64,000 nt of DNA from an uncultured Verrucomicrobiales bacterium (GTDB lineage: Bacteria; Verrucomicrobiota; Verrucomicrobiia; Verrucomicrobiales; DEV007), in the NCBI GenBank assembly GCA_943789025.1, contig CALSSN010000018.1, positions 25,997 to 89,996 of the forward strand. The letters run 5' to 3'. The notes beneath the pieces were generated by a model. It saw only the letters and a program-made list of their open reading frames with translations. It did no database searches and was not told the origin of the DNA. The position numbers were made by a program, and so were the translations under genes. This document shows, one piece after another, positions 48,780 through 58,397 of the stretch. Numbering within the stretch: position 1 is the first letter of the stretch; each line of letters begins with the position of its first letter.

Positions 48780-50756
48780 ATGAAAGCATGCAAAGTGAGC
48801 TGTTTTTTCCCCGAAAGGGCAGCCTCTGTCCTCCTGGCGGCTGGGCTTTTGGGTTTTTTTGCGGACGCCGCTGAAGCCGCTCCAGTGGCACAGGATTCCG
48901 CCGCTGTAGACCTGAGTTCTGCTGGTAGCTTGAGAACTGACTGTGCGAGGTATGTGAAGGCGGTGCTTCAGGATGACCACCAGCAGATGGTGGCTTACAT
49001 GCCTGAGCAAGTGATTGCACTTGCAGGAGGGAGGGAGCCGGTCATGCGCTCCCTGAAGCAGGCAGGGGATCAGATGCGAGCAGCTGGGTATAGCCTCGTT
49101 GAGGCGAAGATCGAGAGCTTCTTCCCGGTGCAGAAAGTCGGTGCGCAAAGCATCGCTTTTGCCCGCCAGATGACAGTGGTTCAAGTTCCGGGCGGAGGGC
49201 GCACGACCTCCCGCTCTCTGCTCCTTGCAGTTTTTAAAGACACGGGAAAAAATTGGGTATTTCTGCCGCTTGCTGAGGATCCAAAGGCAGCAATCGCAAG
49301 GATTTTCCCGGATTTGGAGGGGAAAGTCACGGTGCCAGAAGAAGGAGAGCCGACAGTGGAACTCGATGAGAAGGCACAAGCGTCGTTTGAAGACAACCGT
49401 CGCAAAGCAATGGCGGCAGCTATCCGCAACAATCTGAAATTACTCGCCACGGCAGTGGCGAGGTATTATCTGGAGCATGCGGAGGCTACGACGGTCACTC
49501 TCGAGGATCTCACAGGCCCGTATTTACCCGGTGCACTGCGCTCGGTTGATGGAGAGAACTACAACTCCCTGGATCTTTCGCTGGGGGTGACATCCTGGAC
49601 TGTCTCGGGGAGCAGCGGTAACTCTGTGACCTGGGAGCACCCGAAAACACCCGCCGCCGAAGATACTGCTGCCGAAGAGTCCGCCAAGAAAAGCGGGGAG
49701 CCGGATTTGGCGGCAAAGGAATTGGAAGGAATGCGGCGGTATGCCTGGGTCATTGCGGGCGCGATTGGCAGGACCTTGGAGAATGCGCCTGCCGACGCCT
49801 TTCCTGCTGTGCATGCCATGATGAAGGAGCTTCGCGCGGCGATAGCTGACATGGACGGCAAGCAGCCGCCTTCCGAGTGGCCGGTGATCGATATGGAGAA
49901 ACTGGTGAGCCACAACCCCGGTTACTGGGCTGCCTTCTACGAAGTCGAGCCGGCCGATCCTCTCATGCTGTGGTTTCATGCGGCCCTTTATGCGGTGAAT
50001 GGAAGTGTTCATCGCACGCTCTACAGCCAGCAGATCGCCTTGTATGCGGCGCGGGAAAGTAAATGGCAGGGCGAGATGTCGCGGCTCGTGGTGTCTGCGG
50101 CGCGTTTAATCCAGCATGGCAATGCCGAGGTCAGAGCGGTTGCAAAGCTTCGCGACGAAGAGAAGCTCGCTGAGGCAGCGCAAAGCTATCGGGAGATTCT
50201 GACCGTGATTCCTTCTCATTCGCTCGCACTCTGTGAACTCGGCGCCGTGTTGAAAACTGCAAACCAGGGGCAGGACAATTCTCATCAAGCGTATTTTGAG
50301 CGAGCCAAGAAATTCGATCCACTGATGATTTTTGCGTATCAGGGAGACATGCAAGCGACAGAAATGCAGCAACTCGTGGCATTGAGAGCGCAGGCGAAGC
50401 CTGGCTGGGATCGGTTTGCAGGCGAAGCACCGGAGGCACCGGAGGCACCGGAGGCACCGGAGGCACCGGAGGCACCGGAGGCACCCGAGGCACCCGAGGC
50501 ACCAGGACCTGATGATGTGTCAAATTTGGAGAGCCTATCGGTAGGGCTCCAAGCCGCAGGCGTTCATGACCTTGCTTTGCTCATTCGGCAATTGGCCGTG
50601 GCCCAGCGGGGTGGGGCGTATTCGGGGGAGGATGCGCAGTTTATCGCGTTGAGCTTGCAGGCTCTCATCCCGGCGAAGGCCTCCGAGGCGATTGTCGAGG
50701 GCCTTGGTCGAAAGGCGCCCCGGTTGCGATTAAAAAGCCTGACTATGGAAAGATAA
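48780..50756 (+). CDS. Secreted protein of unknown function with TPR-like helices and an EAP repeat
   Basis: About 658 residues from ATG 48780; an in-frame ATG 11 codons upstream (48747) is also possible. A signal peptide lies at about residues 1-34 (ASVLLAAGLLGFFADAAEA). Residues about 50-190 resemble an NTF2/SnoaL-like fold (RYVKAVLQDDHQQMVAYMPE, VFKDTGKNWVFLPL). A segment AIRNNLKLLATAVARYYLE-HAEATTV (about 205-235) resembles the pilin-like part found in many verrucomicrobial secreted proteins. Helical TPR-like repeats follow (KLRDEEKLAEAAQSYREIL). A (Glu-Ala-Pro)9 tract at about residues 549-575 leads to a helical C-terminus. I do not recognise a function. It lies between two sulfatase genes. 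Confidence 0.7.
   Translation: MKACKVSCFFPERAASVLLAAGLLGFFADAAEAAPVAQDSAAVDLSSAGSLRTDCARYVKAVLQDDHQQMVAYMPEQVIALAGGREPVMRSLKQAGDQMRAAGYSLVEAKIESFFPVQKVGAQSIAFARQMTVVQVPGGGRTTSRSLLLAVFKDTGKNWVFLPLAEDPKAAIARIFPDLEGKVTVPEEGEPTVELDEKAQASFEDNRRKAMAAAIRNNLKLLATAVARYYLEHAEATTVTLEDLTGPYLPGALRSVDGENYNSLDLSLGVTSWTVSGSSGNSVTWEHPKTPAAEDTAAEESAKKSGEPDLAAKELEGMRRYAWVIAGAIGRTLENAPADAFPAVHAMMKELRAAIADMDGKQPPSEWPVIDMEKLVSHNPGYWAAFYEVEPADPLMLWFHAALYAVNGSVHRTLYSQQIALYAARESKWQGEMSRLVVSAARLIQHGNAEVRAVAKLRDEEKLAEAAQSYREILTVIPSHSLALCELGAVLKTANQGQDNSHQAYFERAKKFDPLMIFAYQGDMQATEMQQLVALRAQAKPGWDRFAGEAPEAPEAPEAPEAPEAPEAPEAPEAPGPDDVSNLESLSVGLQAAGVHDLALLIRQLAVAQRGGAYSGEDAQFIALSLQALIPAKASEAIVEGLGRKAPRLRLKSLTMER
50430..50501 (+). 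repeat. Tandem 9-base repeat coding for Glu-Ala-Pro
   Basis: Eight 9-base units in a row: six CCGGAGGCA and then two CCCGAGGCA. They encode a Glu-Ala-Pro tract in the secreted protein, preceded by one more GAAGCA part-unit. Near-identity of the units points to recent expansion, and copy number may vary by slippage without changing frame. Confidence 0.9.
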
Positions 50757-50803
50757 GGAGTTCTGGCTTCGTAGTGCAAGGGGAGTGGTCGGCTAAGGGA
50801 TTC

Positions 50804-53152
50804 ATGGCGAAAGAAAAGCACGATGATTGGCATCTGAAAAACGGCTTCAAGGCTGATGCAGGGATGCCTGTGCGGAGGAAAAATCAGGTGCGCGCTGCCT
50901 CGATGCAGGCCTTTGAGGCGCGACTGATCCTCAGAGTCTCGCTGGGCATCGTCGTGGTTTCCCTCATGATGATGGCAGGTTCCCGCGTTGCAGCAGCGGA
51001 AAAATTTGTGCCGGATGAAGTGCTTACCTACAAGGTGGTTGACCAGCCTGAGCAAAAGACCGCTCTCAAGCTCCATATCTTCTATCCGCCAGACTTCCAG
51101 AAATCCGATCAACGCCCTGCCATAGTGTTTTTCTTTGGTGGCGGATGGGCTGGAGGACATCCAAGGCAGTTCTACGATCAGGCACGCACTTTGGCGGAGC
51201 GCGGCATGGTCGCGATCTCGGCGGAGTATCGGATCAAAAGTATCCATAAAACATCTCCTTTCGAATGTGTCCAGGACGGGAAGTCGGCGATCCGTTGGGT
51301 GCGTCAGCATGCGGCTGAACTGGGGGTGGACCCGAACCGCATTGTCGCCTCGGGTGGATCCGCAGGTGGTCATGTCGCCGCATGCACCGGGGTGATTCAG
51401 GCAATGGATGAGCAGGGCGAAGACCTTGCCATCAGCTCGGTCCCTGATGCCATGATCCTCTATAACCCGGTGCTCGATACCACCGCTAAAGGTTTTGGCC
51501 TGGGCAAAGTCGGTAAGGATCGGCAGACGGACATCTCTCCCTGCCACCAGGTGCGAGCGGGAATCGTTCCGACCCTCGTGCTACATGGTACCGCGGATAA
51601 AACCGTGCCATTTGAAAACGCGGAACGCTTTGTCGGGCTGATGAAAGAGGCAGGAAACAGCTGCCAGCTTGCCGCTTTTGACGGCCAAGGGCACGGGTTT
51701 TTTAATAGCAAGGTTTTCCGTTCCAGCATAAAAGATCCTTCCCTGTATCAGCGGGGAATGAACGAGACTGTCGCATTTTTAAACTCTCTTCAATATCTCG
51801 CCGTCACGGCGCTTACCCCTCGGGTCTCTCATGCTGATGTTTTATCAAAACCAAACATCGTCGTCTTTCTCGCCGATGACATGGGCTGGGGTGATGCCGG
51901 CTGCTACGGGCATCCACAAATCAACAGCCCCAACATCGACAAACTGGCAAGCGAAGGTATCAAATTTACCCAATGCTATGCCGCCGCCGGAGTTTGCTCA
52001 CCTTCACGTTCGGCAATCTTGACCGGTCGCACCCCCTACCGAAATGGTGTCTGGCGTCACCTCTCCGGGCACAATGTGGCGTATCTGCGAGCCAGTGAAA
52101 TCACTTACCCGACGCTGCTCAAATCCAGCGGTTACCAGACCTGCCACGTTGGCAAATGGCATCTGAATTCTAAAGATCAATTCAACAATCCCCAATTCCC
52201 GCAGCCGCATGATCACGGCTACGACTACTGGATGACCACCCACAACAACGCCGCGCCCAGCCATGAAAACCCGGTGAATTTTTTCTGTAATGGTGAGCCT
52301 GTTGGAGAACTCAAAGGCTTCTCTGCTCAGCTCGTGGCACAAGAAGCGATCCATTGGATGAAGGAAATCCGAGATCCTGACAAACCATTCGCCCTCTCGG
52401 TCTGGACTCATGAGCCACACCACCCCATCGCCACCGATCAGCGCTTTCTGAAGCCCTATGCAGGTCACAGGAACCGCCGGTACATGGGCAACATCAGCCA
52501 GCTCGACCACGCCCTCGGCATGGTGATGGAGGCACTCGAAGAGCAAGGGATAGCCGACGACACTCTGCTCATTTTCACCTCCGATAACGGGCCGGAAGGG
52601 ATGGGGCCCGGCGGTGGCTCAACCGGAGGGCTGCGGGGTCGCAAGCGTGACGACCATGAGGGCGGCATCCGTGTGCCCGGGATTGTGCGTTGGCCCGGAC
52701 GCATTGAGCCCGGCACCACCAGCGACACCCCTGTCATTGGTTCCGACATCTTTGCCACCGCCCTTGATGCCGCAGGCATCCCGCTCCCGGATGATCGTAT
52801 TATTGATGGAGCCAGCCTGCTTCCAATTTTTAAAGGACAAGCACTGAATCGAAGCGTTCCGCTTTTCTGGCGCACCCACGTCGCGCCACCAGCCAGCCGC
52901 GTCGCTATGCGTGTGGGTGACTGGAAACTGGTCGCGGATGAAACGCTGACCAAGTTCCAGCTCTACGAGATCCAAATCGACTGGAAAGAAGAACATGACC
53001 GGGCAAACGAAATGCCAGAGAAAACCGCCGAGCTCAAAGCACTACTACTGGAAACGTGGCAGGGAATCGTAGAAGAGGGACCGAACCAATGGTGGGAGAC
53101 CACTCCGGTCCAGAAGAACTTAAAAGAGCGAGGAGCAACGCTGTCTTACTAA
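50804..53152 (+). CDS. Fusion of an alpha/beta-hydrolase esterase with an S1 sulfatase
   Basis: One chain of about 782 residues. The start at 50804 has AAGGGA upstream; ATG 50903 would put the hydrophobic signal (LILRVSLGIVVVSLMMMAGS) at the very N-terminus and is a good alternative. Residues about 65-330 form a BD-FAE-like carbohydrate esterase: oxyanion-type FFFGGGWAGGH, nucleophile S186 in ASGGSAGGHVAA, acid in VLHGTADKTVP and the His in DGQGHGFFN. Residues about 345-780 form a sulfatase: FLADDMGWGD, modified Cys398 in VCSPSRSAILTG, FTSDNGPEG and GGIRVPGIVRWPGR. Both active sites look complete. This would remove acyl and sulfate groups from the same glycan. No intervening stop suggests two former genes. 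Confidence 0.93.
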   Translation: MAKEKHDDWHLKNGFKADAGMPVRRKNQVRAASMQAFEARLILRVSLGIVVVSLMMMAGSRVAAAEKFVPDEVLTYKVVDQPEQKTALKLHIFYPPDFQKSDQRPAIVFFFGGGWAGGHPRQFYDQARTLAERGMVAISAEYRIKSIHKTSPFECVQDGKSAIRWVRQHAAELGVDPNRIVASGGSAGGHVAACTGVIQAMDEQGEDLAISSVPDAMILYNPVLDTTAKGFGLGKVGKDRQTDISPCHQVRAGIVPTLVLHGTADKTVPFENAERFVGLMKEAGNSCQLAAFDGQGHGFFNSKVFRSSIKDPSLYQRGMNETVAFLNSLQYLAVTALTPRVSHADVLSKPNIVVFLADDMGWGDAGCYGHPQINSPNIDKLASEGIKFTQCYAAAGVCSPSRSAILTGRTPYRNGVWRHLSGHNVAYLRASEITYPTLLKSSGYQTCHVGKWHLNSKDQFNNPQFPQPHDHGYDYWMTTHNNAAPSHENPVNFFCNGEPVGELKGFSAQLVAQEAIHWMKEIRDPDKPFALSVWTHEPHHPIATDQRFLKPYAGHRNRRYMGNISQLDHALGMVMEALEEQGIADDTLLIFTSDNGPEGMGPGGGSTGGLRGRKRDDHEGGIRVPGIVRWPGRIEPGTTSDTPVIGSDIFATALDAAGIPLPDDRIIDGASLLPIFKGQALNRSVPLFWRTHVAPPASRVAMRVGDWKLVADETLTKFQLYEIQIDWKEEHDRANEMPEKTAELKALLLETWQGIVEEGPNQWWETTPVQKNLKERGATLSY

Positions 53153-53209
53153 GAAAGCAGACGGTAAGGCCGTCGCCGCTGGAAACTTAAAAAAATTAAG
53201 AATACTCAC

Positions 53210-54727
53210 ATGAAAAAATCTCTCTCTTTGATCGTGGGCGCCGTGTTATTGGCTTTTCCATTGGCTATGGGAGTTGCTCGAGCCTCCGCAGCAAAGCCAA
53301 ACATCATCTGCATCCTGGCAGATGACCTCGGCTATGGTGATGTGCAGTTTCTGAATCCTGAGCGTGGAAAAATCTCCACACCGCACATCGATCAACTGGC
53401 CAGGCAGGGCATGGTCTTCACCGATGCGCACACGAGTTCGTCGGTGTGCACGCCGACCCGCTATGGCCTTTTGACCGGCCGTTACAACTGGCGTACAACG
53501 AAACAAGCGGGTGTGCTCTCGGGTTACAGTGCACCCATGATTGCGAGGGATCGCTTGACGGTAGCAGGCATTCTCAAGCAGCAAGGCTACAGCACCGCTT
53601 GTATCGGCAAATGGCATCTGGGACTGGGCTTGCCCACCACCAATGGCAAATCCTTAAATATAAAAGGCCTGACAAATATCGACTGGAAGGGCGTCATCGA
53701 AAACGGCCCGACCGACCTTGGTTTTGATTTTTATTATGGGATCTCCGCCTCGCTGGATATGCCTCCTTACATTTATATCGAGAATGATCGATTCGTTGGC
53801 GCATGCACAACCCAAAAGGCCTTTCATCGCAAAGGTCCTGCGCACGCGGACTTTGAGGCCGTGGATGTGTTGCCGGAGATTGGTCGTAAAACGGTCGCAT
53901 TTATCAAAGGGCAGGACGCCTTAAAACCGTTCTTCGCATACGTAGCGTTCACCTCTCCGCATACCCCGATCGTTCCCACCAAAGGGTGGCAGGGAAAAAG
54001 TGAGCTCGGCCCGTATGGCGATTTCACCATGCAGACCGATGCCGTGATCGGTGAAATCGTGGCAGCGATTGATCAGCAGGGCTTCGGCGAAAACACCCTG
54101 ATCATCGTCACCAGCGATAACGGCTGCTCGAAGGCGGCCGGTATTGCTGAGATGCAGGAAAAAGGCCACTTCCCAAGCGCCAGGTTGCGTGGCTCTAAGG
54201 CCGACCTCTGGGATGGTGGGCACCGGGTTCCGTTTATCGTTCGCTGGCCGGCCGGTATCGAGGCGGGCTCATCAAGTGATCAGCTGATTTGCCTGACCGA
54301 CCTGATGGCGACCTGCGCGGAAATCACTGGCGCTGTCATTCCTGACAGCGCCGGCGAGGACAGTGTCAGCTTTCTTCCAGTACTTAAGGGCAAGCCGATT
54401 GCCTCCGACCGTGAGGGCGTGATCCACCACTCGATCAGCGGGCATTTTGCCTACCGCCAGGGAAAATGGAAGCTTCTGCTCGCCAAAGGATCAGGCGGGT
54501 GGACATCACCAACCGAAGCCCAGGTGCCGTCCGGCAGCCCGGAAGCACAGCTTTACGACATGGAGAATGATCCCGGTGAAACAAGGAACCTTTACGAAAA
54601 TAAACCCGAAATCGCGAAACGCCTACTCGCTCAACTGGAAGCGGACGTCGCTCGTGGTCGGAGCACCGGTGATGGCCCGGCCAAAAACGACGCGGACCGG
54701 ATCAAGCTTTGGAAGAGCGCAAAATGA
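53210..54727 (+). CDS. Secreted sulfatase (family S1, CTPTR type)
   Basis: Sulfatase of 505 residues. Signal peptide about 1-26 (SLIVGAVLLAFPLAMGVARA). Metal site ILADDLGYGDVQFLN near residue 36; modified cysteine C80 in VCTPTRYGLLTGRYNWR, a pattern I associate with one S1 subgroup acting on fucose/galactose-type sulfated glycans (inference). VTSDNGCSKAAGIAEM and GGHRVPFIVRWPAG follow. The C-terminus has LYDMENDPGETRNL and a charged tail. It lies 40 bases before the SGNH-GH95 fusion gene, on the same strand, and is likely in the same transcript. Confidence 0.94.
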   Translation: MKKSLSLIVGAVLLAFPLAMGVARASAAKPNIICILADDLGYGDVQFLNPERGKISTPHIDQLARQGMVFTDAHTSSSVCTPTRYGLLTGRYNWRTTKQAGVLSGYSAPMIARDRLTVAGILKQQGYSTACIGKWHLGLGLPTTNGKSLNIKGLTNIDWKGVIENGPTDLGFDFYYGISASLDMPPYIYIENDRFVGACTTQKAFHRKGPAHADFEAVDVLPEIGRKTVAFIKGQDALKPFFAYVAFTSPHTPIVPTKGWQGKSELGPYGDFTMQTDAVIGEIVAAIDQQGFGENTLIIVTSDNGCSKAAGIAEMQEKGHFPSARLRGSKADLWDGGHRVPFIVRWPAGIEAGSSSDQLICLTDLMATCAEITGAVIPDSAGEDSVSFLPVLKGKPIASDREGVIHHSISGHFAYRQGKWKLLLAKGSGGWTSPTEAQVPSGSPEAQLYDMENDPGETRNLYENKPEIAKRLLAQLEADVARGRSTGDGPAKNDADRIKLWKSAK

Positions 54728-54766
54728 TGGGCGTCTCCTTGCAATCCTCTTCATGCAGCGGAAAAA

Positions 54767-57700
54767 ATGATCATGCCAATGACAAAACAGCACATTTCAG
54801 CGCTCCTGCTATGCGTTGTCATGCTGCCGTTTTCGGTTGTAGTTGCTCAACCTGAGACAGTCACACCCGAGCGATCACGGCTGAAAAAATTCATGCCCAA
54901 TAGGCATGAAGCGAAAATTCAACAGGCAAAAACCAGCCGGGTCGACCTGGTCATGATCGGTGACTCGATGACCCACAACTGGGAGGCGCAGGGGAATTAT
55001 GAAGCCACTTTTGCGGGCCGCAATATGCTCAACCTTGGTTTCGCTGGAGATCGCACCCAGAATGTTCTCTGGCGGATCGAGAACGGCGCGCTCGATGGGG
55101 TTTCACCGAAGCTCGTCACGATCATGGTAGGCACGAATCATGCCCATGCCTCGAGAAAAGATTACGCCCCGGATACCCCTGAAGATATTTTCTCCGGGAT
55201 CGAGGCTGTGGTGAAAGAAGTGCGCACGCGCCTTCCAAAGTCAAAGATCCTGCTCTTCTCGGTCTTTCCACGTAAGCCGGAAGCGTCTCATGCGATCCTG
55301 AAAGCGGTCAACGCCAGGCTCCCCGAACTGAACGATGAGGCGATGGTCCGGCATGTCGATCTCAACCAGCATTTTCTCGACCAGACGGGCGAGGTGAACC
55401 CAAAGCTCTTCAGCAGGGACGGCCTGCACCTGAGCTCGAAAGGCTACCAGACCTGGGCAAGTGCCCTCACTCGGCTTCTGGATGAGACAGGGGTGGGGAA
55501 GTCCGCAGAACCAGAACAGACGGAGAAGGCAGCTGAAAACAATACATCTCAAATAACCGCTGCCGCGGCTGTGCCAGCTAGCGGTTTACGCCCCATCGAC
55601 AAAGACTGGGTAGAGAAAAGAGATTCCGCGAGCACCATCTGGTTCGGTCAACCGGCTGAGGGTTTTTACCAGGCACTCGTCTTGGGGAATGGCCGGGTGG
55701 GTGCCATGGTCTACGGTGATCCGGATCAGGAGCGCATCGTGCTCAACGAGGAATCGGTTTGGTCAGGCTCCAAGGTAGAGAATAATATCCCCGGTGGCTA
55801 CAAGCACCTGGCTGAGATCCGCCGCCTGCTTGCTGAGGAGAAATTTAAAGAGGCGAACAGCCTGACCCGGCAGGCATTCAAGGCTCAAAACACCCCCCAG
55901 TACGCCAGCAGGATTTCCGCTTTCGGCCGTTTCCAGACCTTGGGTAATTTGCATCTGAAATTCAGCGGCAATGACAACCCGGTCGAGGATTACCGACGAA
56001 ATCTCGACCTGATCACCGGTCTTGGTACGGTGACCTACCGGCGTGGTGAGACTTCGTTTAAACGCGAACATTTTGTTTCCACACCCGATGATGTTTTTGT
56101 GTCACGCCTGACAGGGCCGGTTTCCTTTACCGTTGAGATGGATCGCCCGGAACGATTCAAGACAGAGGCGGTCGGCGAGCGTGAGCTTGTGATGCGTGGT
56201 CACCTCAATGATGGTTTTGAGAAAGACGGCTTGCTCTACGTCGGGCGTTTACGTGTTGTCGGCGGTGAGGTGAAAGCGGAGGGCAACAAGCTTACCGTGC
56301 AATCGGATGGCGAGGTGCTGTTACTCTTTGCCGCGGCGACCGATTACCGCGGCATTGCCGGGCGTCAGTTGTCCGATCCACTCGCGGCAACGACGCAGGA
56401 TCTCGACAAGGCTGAGAAAAAGTCCTTCGCTCAGCTACACGCAGCCCAGCAGGCCGACCATGAGAAATTCTTCGAACGTGTCAGTCTGAGCCTTCCGGAA
56501 ACAGAGAACAGCAAGCTGCCCACAGATCAACGCCTCGCCAATTACAGGAAAGGGCAGAAAGACCCCGCACTCGCAGCACTGTTTTTCAACGTGGGGCGTT
56601 ACCTGTTGATCAGTTCATCACGCCCCGGCGGCCTGCCCGCCAACTTGCAGGGGATCTGGGCCGAAGAGGTCCACACCATGTGGAACGGGGATTACCATTT
56701 TAATATCAACACCCAGATGAACTACTGGCCGGCACTCACCTGTAACCTGACTGAGACGCAGGAGCCCATGAATACCTTCATCGCGTCGCTGGTGGAGCCG
56801 GGATCAAAGACTGCCAAGGCCTACTACAACTCGCGCGGATGGATCGCGCACCGCCTCACCAATATCTGGGGCTACACCGCTCCAGCCGGCATGGATATTG
56901 GCGGCGCTGCCTGGCTTTGTGAGCACCTTTGGGAGCAGTACACCTTCACTCAAGATAAGGAATTCCTGAGCAAGGTGTATCCGGTCATGAAGGGCAGTGT
57001 GGAGTTCTATCTCGATAACCTTTATGAGGAGCCAGAAAACAAGTGGCTAGTCACCGGACCGTCTGCGTCACCGGAAAATGGTTTTATCGTGCCGGGAGGG
57101 AAGACAGGATCCGGCGTCTGCGCAGGGCCCACCATCGACTTACAGCAGCTCCGTGAACTCTTCGGCAATACCATCCGCGCCACCAACATTCTGGGAATCG
57201 ATGAGGACTTGCGGGACGAAATGTTAGAGAAGCGCCCGCGCATCGCGCCTAACTTGATTGCGCCCGATGGCGTATTGCAGGAATGGCTCAAGCCTTACGA
57301 GGAAAGGGAGCCAACCCACCGTCATTGCTCTCCTCTCTACGGTCTTTATCCCTACTATGAAATCACCGCGGACGGTACGCCAGAGCTGGCAGAAGCTGCT
57401 CGCAAGTTGCTCGAACGCCGCGGCGTGGGGCAGAGTACGGGGTGGTCAAACGCGTGGCGCATCAATCTCTGGGCACGCATGGGTGATGCCCAGAAGGCCT
57501 GGGACTTTGTTCACCTGATGCTCAATGACAATTGTGTTTCGATAACATGCTCAGTCTGTTCCGCCCGCTCATCAACGGCAAGGGCAAGAAGCTTTTCCAG
57601 ATCGAAGCCAACTTTGGCCTCACTGCCGGTATCGCCGAGATGCTGCTGCAGAGTCAGCCTGACAGTGGTGCCATCGATGCCGTGCCCGTGATCCGCCTGT

Positions 57701-57915
57701 TGCCGGCCCTGCCCAAGCAATGGCCGGAGGGTAAAGTCACTGGCTTGCGCGCCCGGGGTGGTTTCGAGGTCGATATCAAGTGGCAGGACGGGAAACTCGT
57801 TGAGGCCGAGATCCACTCACTGCACGGCACGCCCTGCATGGTCCGTTACGGCGACCGGACCGCAGATCTCAAGCTCCAGGCCGGCGAGAGTGGGAAGGTT
57901 TTTTCCAACTTGTAA
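54767..57915 (+). CDS. SGNH hydrolase fused to a GH95 alpha-L-fucosidase, frameshifted near its end
   Basis: Signal peptide about 1-27 ([20 protein letters not shown]). Residues about 45-245 are an SGNH/GDSL esterase with S67 in [11 protein letters not shown], a GTNH block and [10 protein letters not shown]. From about 285 the GH95 fold follows: [50 protein letters not shown] (Asn646/Asn648), and [11 protein letters not shown] (probable acid Glu770). The frame breaks at 57537-57540; adding one T to the TTT restores [11 protein letters not shown] and leads to FQIEANFG and IAEMLLQSQ, giving exactly 1,049 residues. In GH95 the last catalytic Asp normally sits in QIDGNFG; here it is Glu. Releases L-fucose or L-galactose, and the SGNH part would deacylate. 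Confidence 0.88.
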
Positions 57916-58397
57916 GCCTGAAAACAGCACCAGGGTGGAGCAGTGTGTCATCTTAAGGAGCTTGCGACGCGGGATCAAAGAGCCTGCGGACGGGTTTCGC
58001 ACCCCCCTCCACCAACACCGGCCAAGCCAGAGATCTCGCTTGGTCATTGTCTGCCCATCTGCGCTTGTCTGCGCTGCCATTTTCACGCTCGCTTGAAGCT
58101 CAGTTCAAGGGAATAAGACTCGACTTTCCCCACCGTGAGGGATTCATCCTATGGGTGTAGGGACATGCCAGAGATCTCGCTGACCACCCATGTGCCTTTG
58201 AAGCAAAGCGGGTTTCTCTTGCCGTTTTCAGGCCCATGCAACCGGGCGGGCATGTTGCCCCAGCCCAGCGTAGCTCACTGAGGATGTCGTAGGCCACGAG
58301 ATCGGAGGTGGCAAAGGGAAGGGGATACTGGCTTGCCCGCCCGGAGGCCATGGCTCGTATATGCCCCCCCCCGGTGCTCTGTGGCCTGTGGCCTGCA
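57916..58397. other. Non-coding region with a 15-base direct repeat
   Basis: No gene is supported between the GH95 stop and the frame-corrected RAYT stop. GCCAGAGATCTCGCT occurs at 58026-58040 and again at 58167-58181, 141 bases apart, in the same orientation. It may be left over from an insertion or part of a small repeat family. Open frames here are out-of-frame tails. Confidence 0.4.

Noticed and set aside
50430..50501. Possible CRISPR-like array
   Set aside because: The units are adjoining 9-base repeats with no spacers and code for Glu-Ala-Pro in frame.
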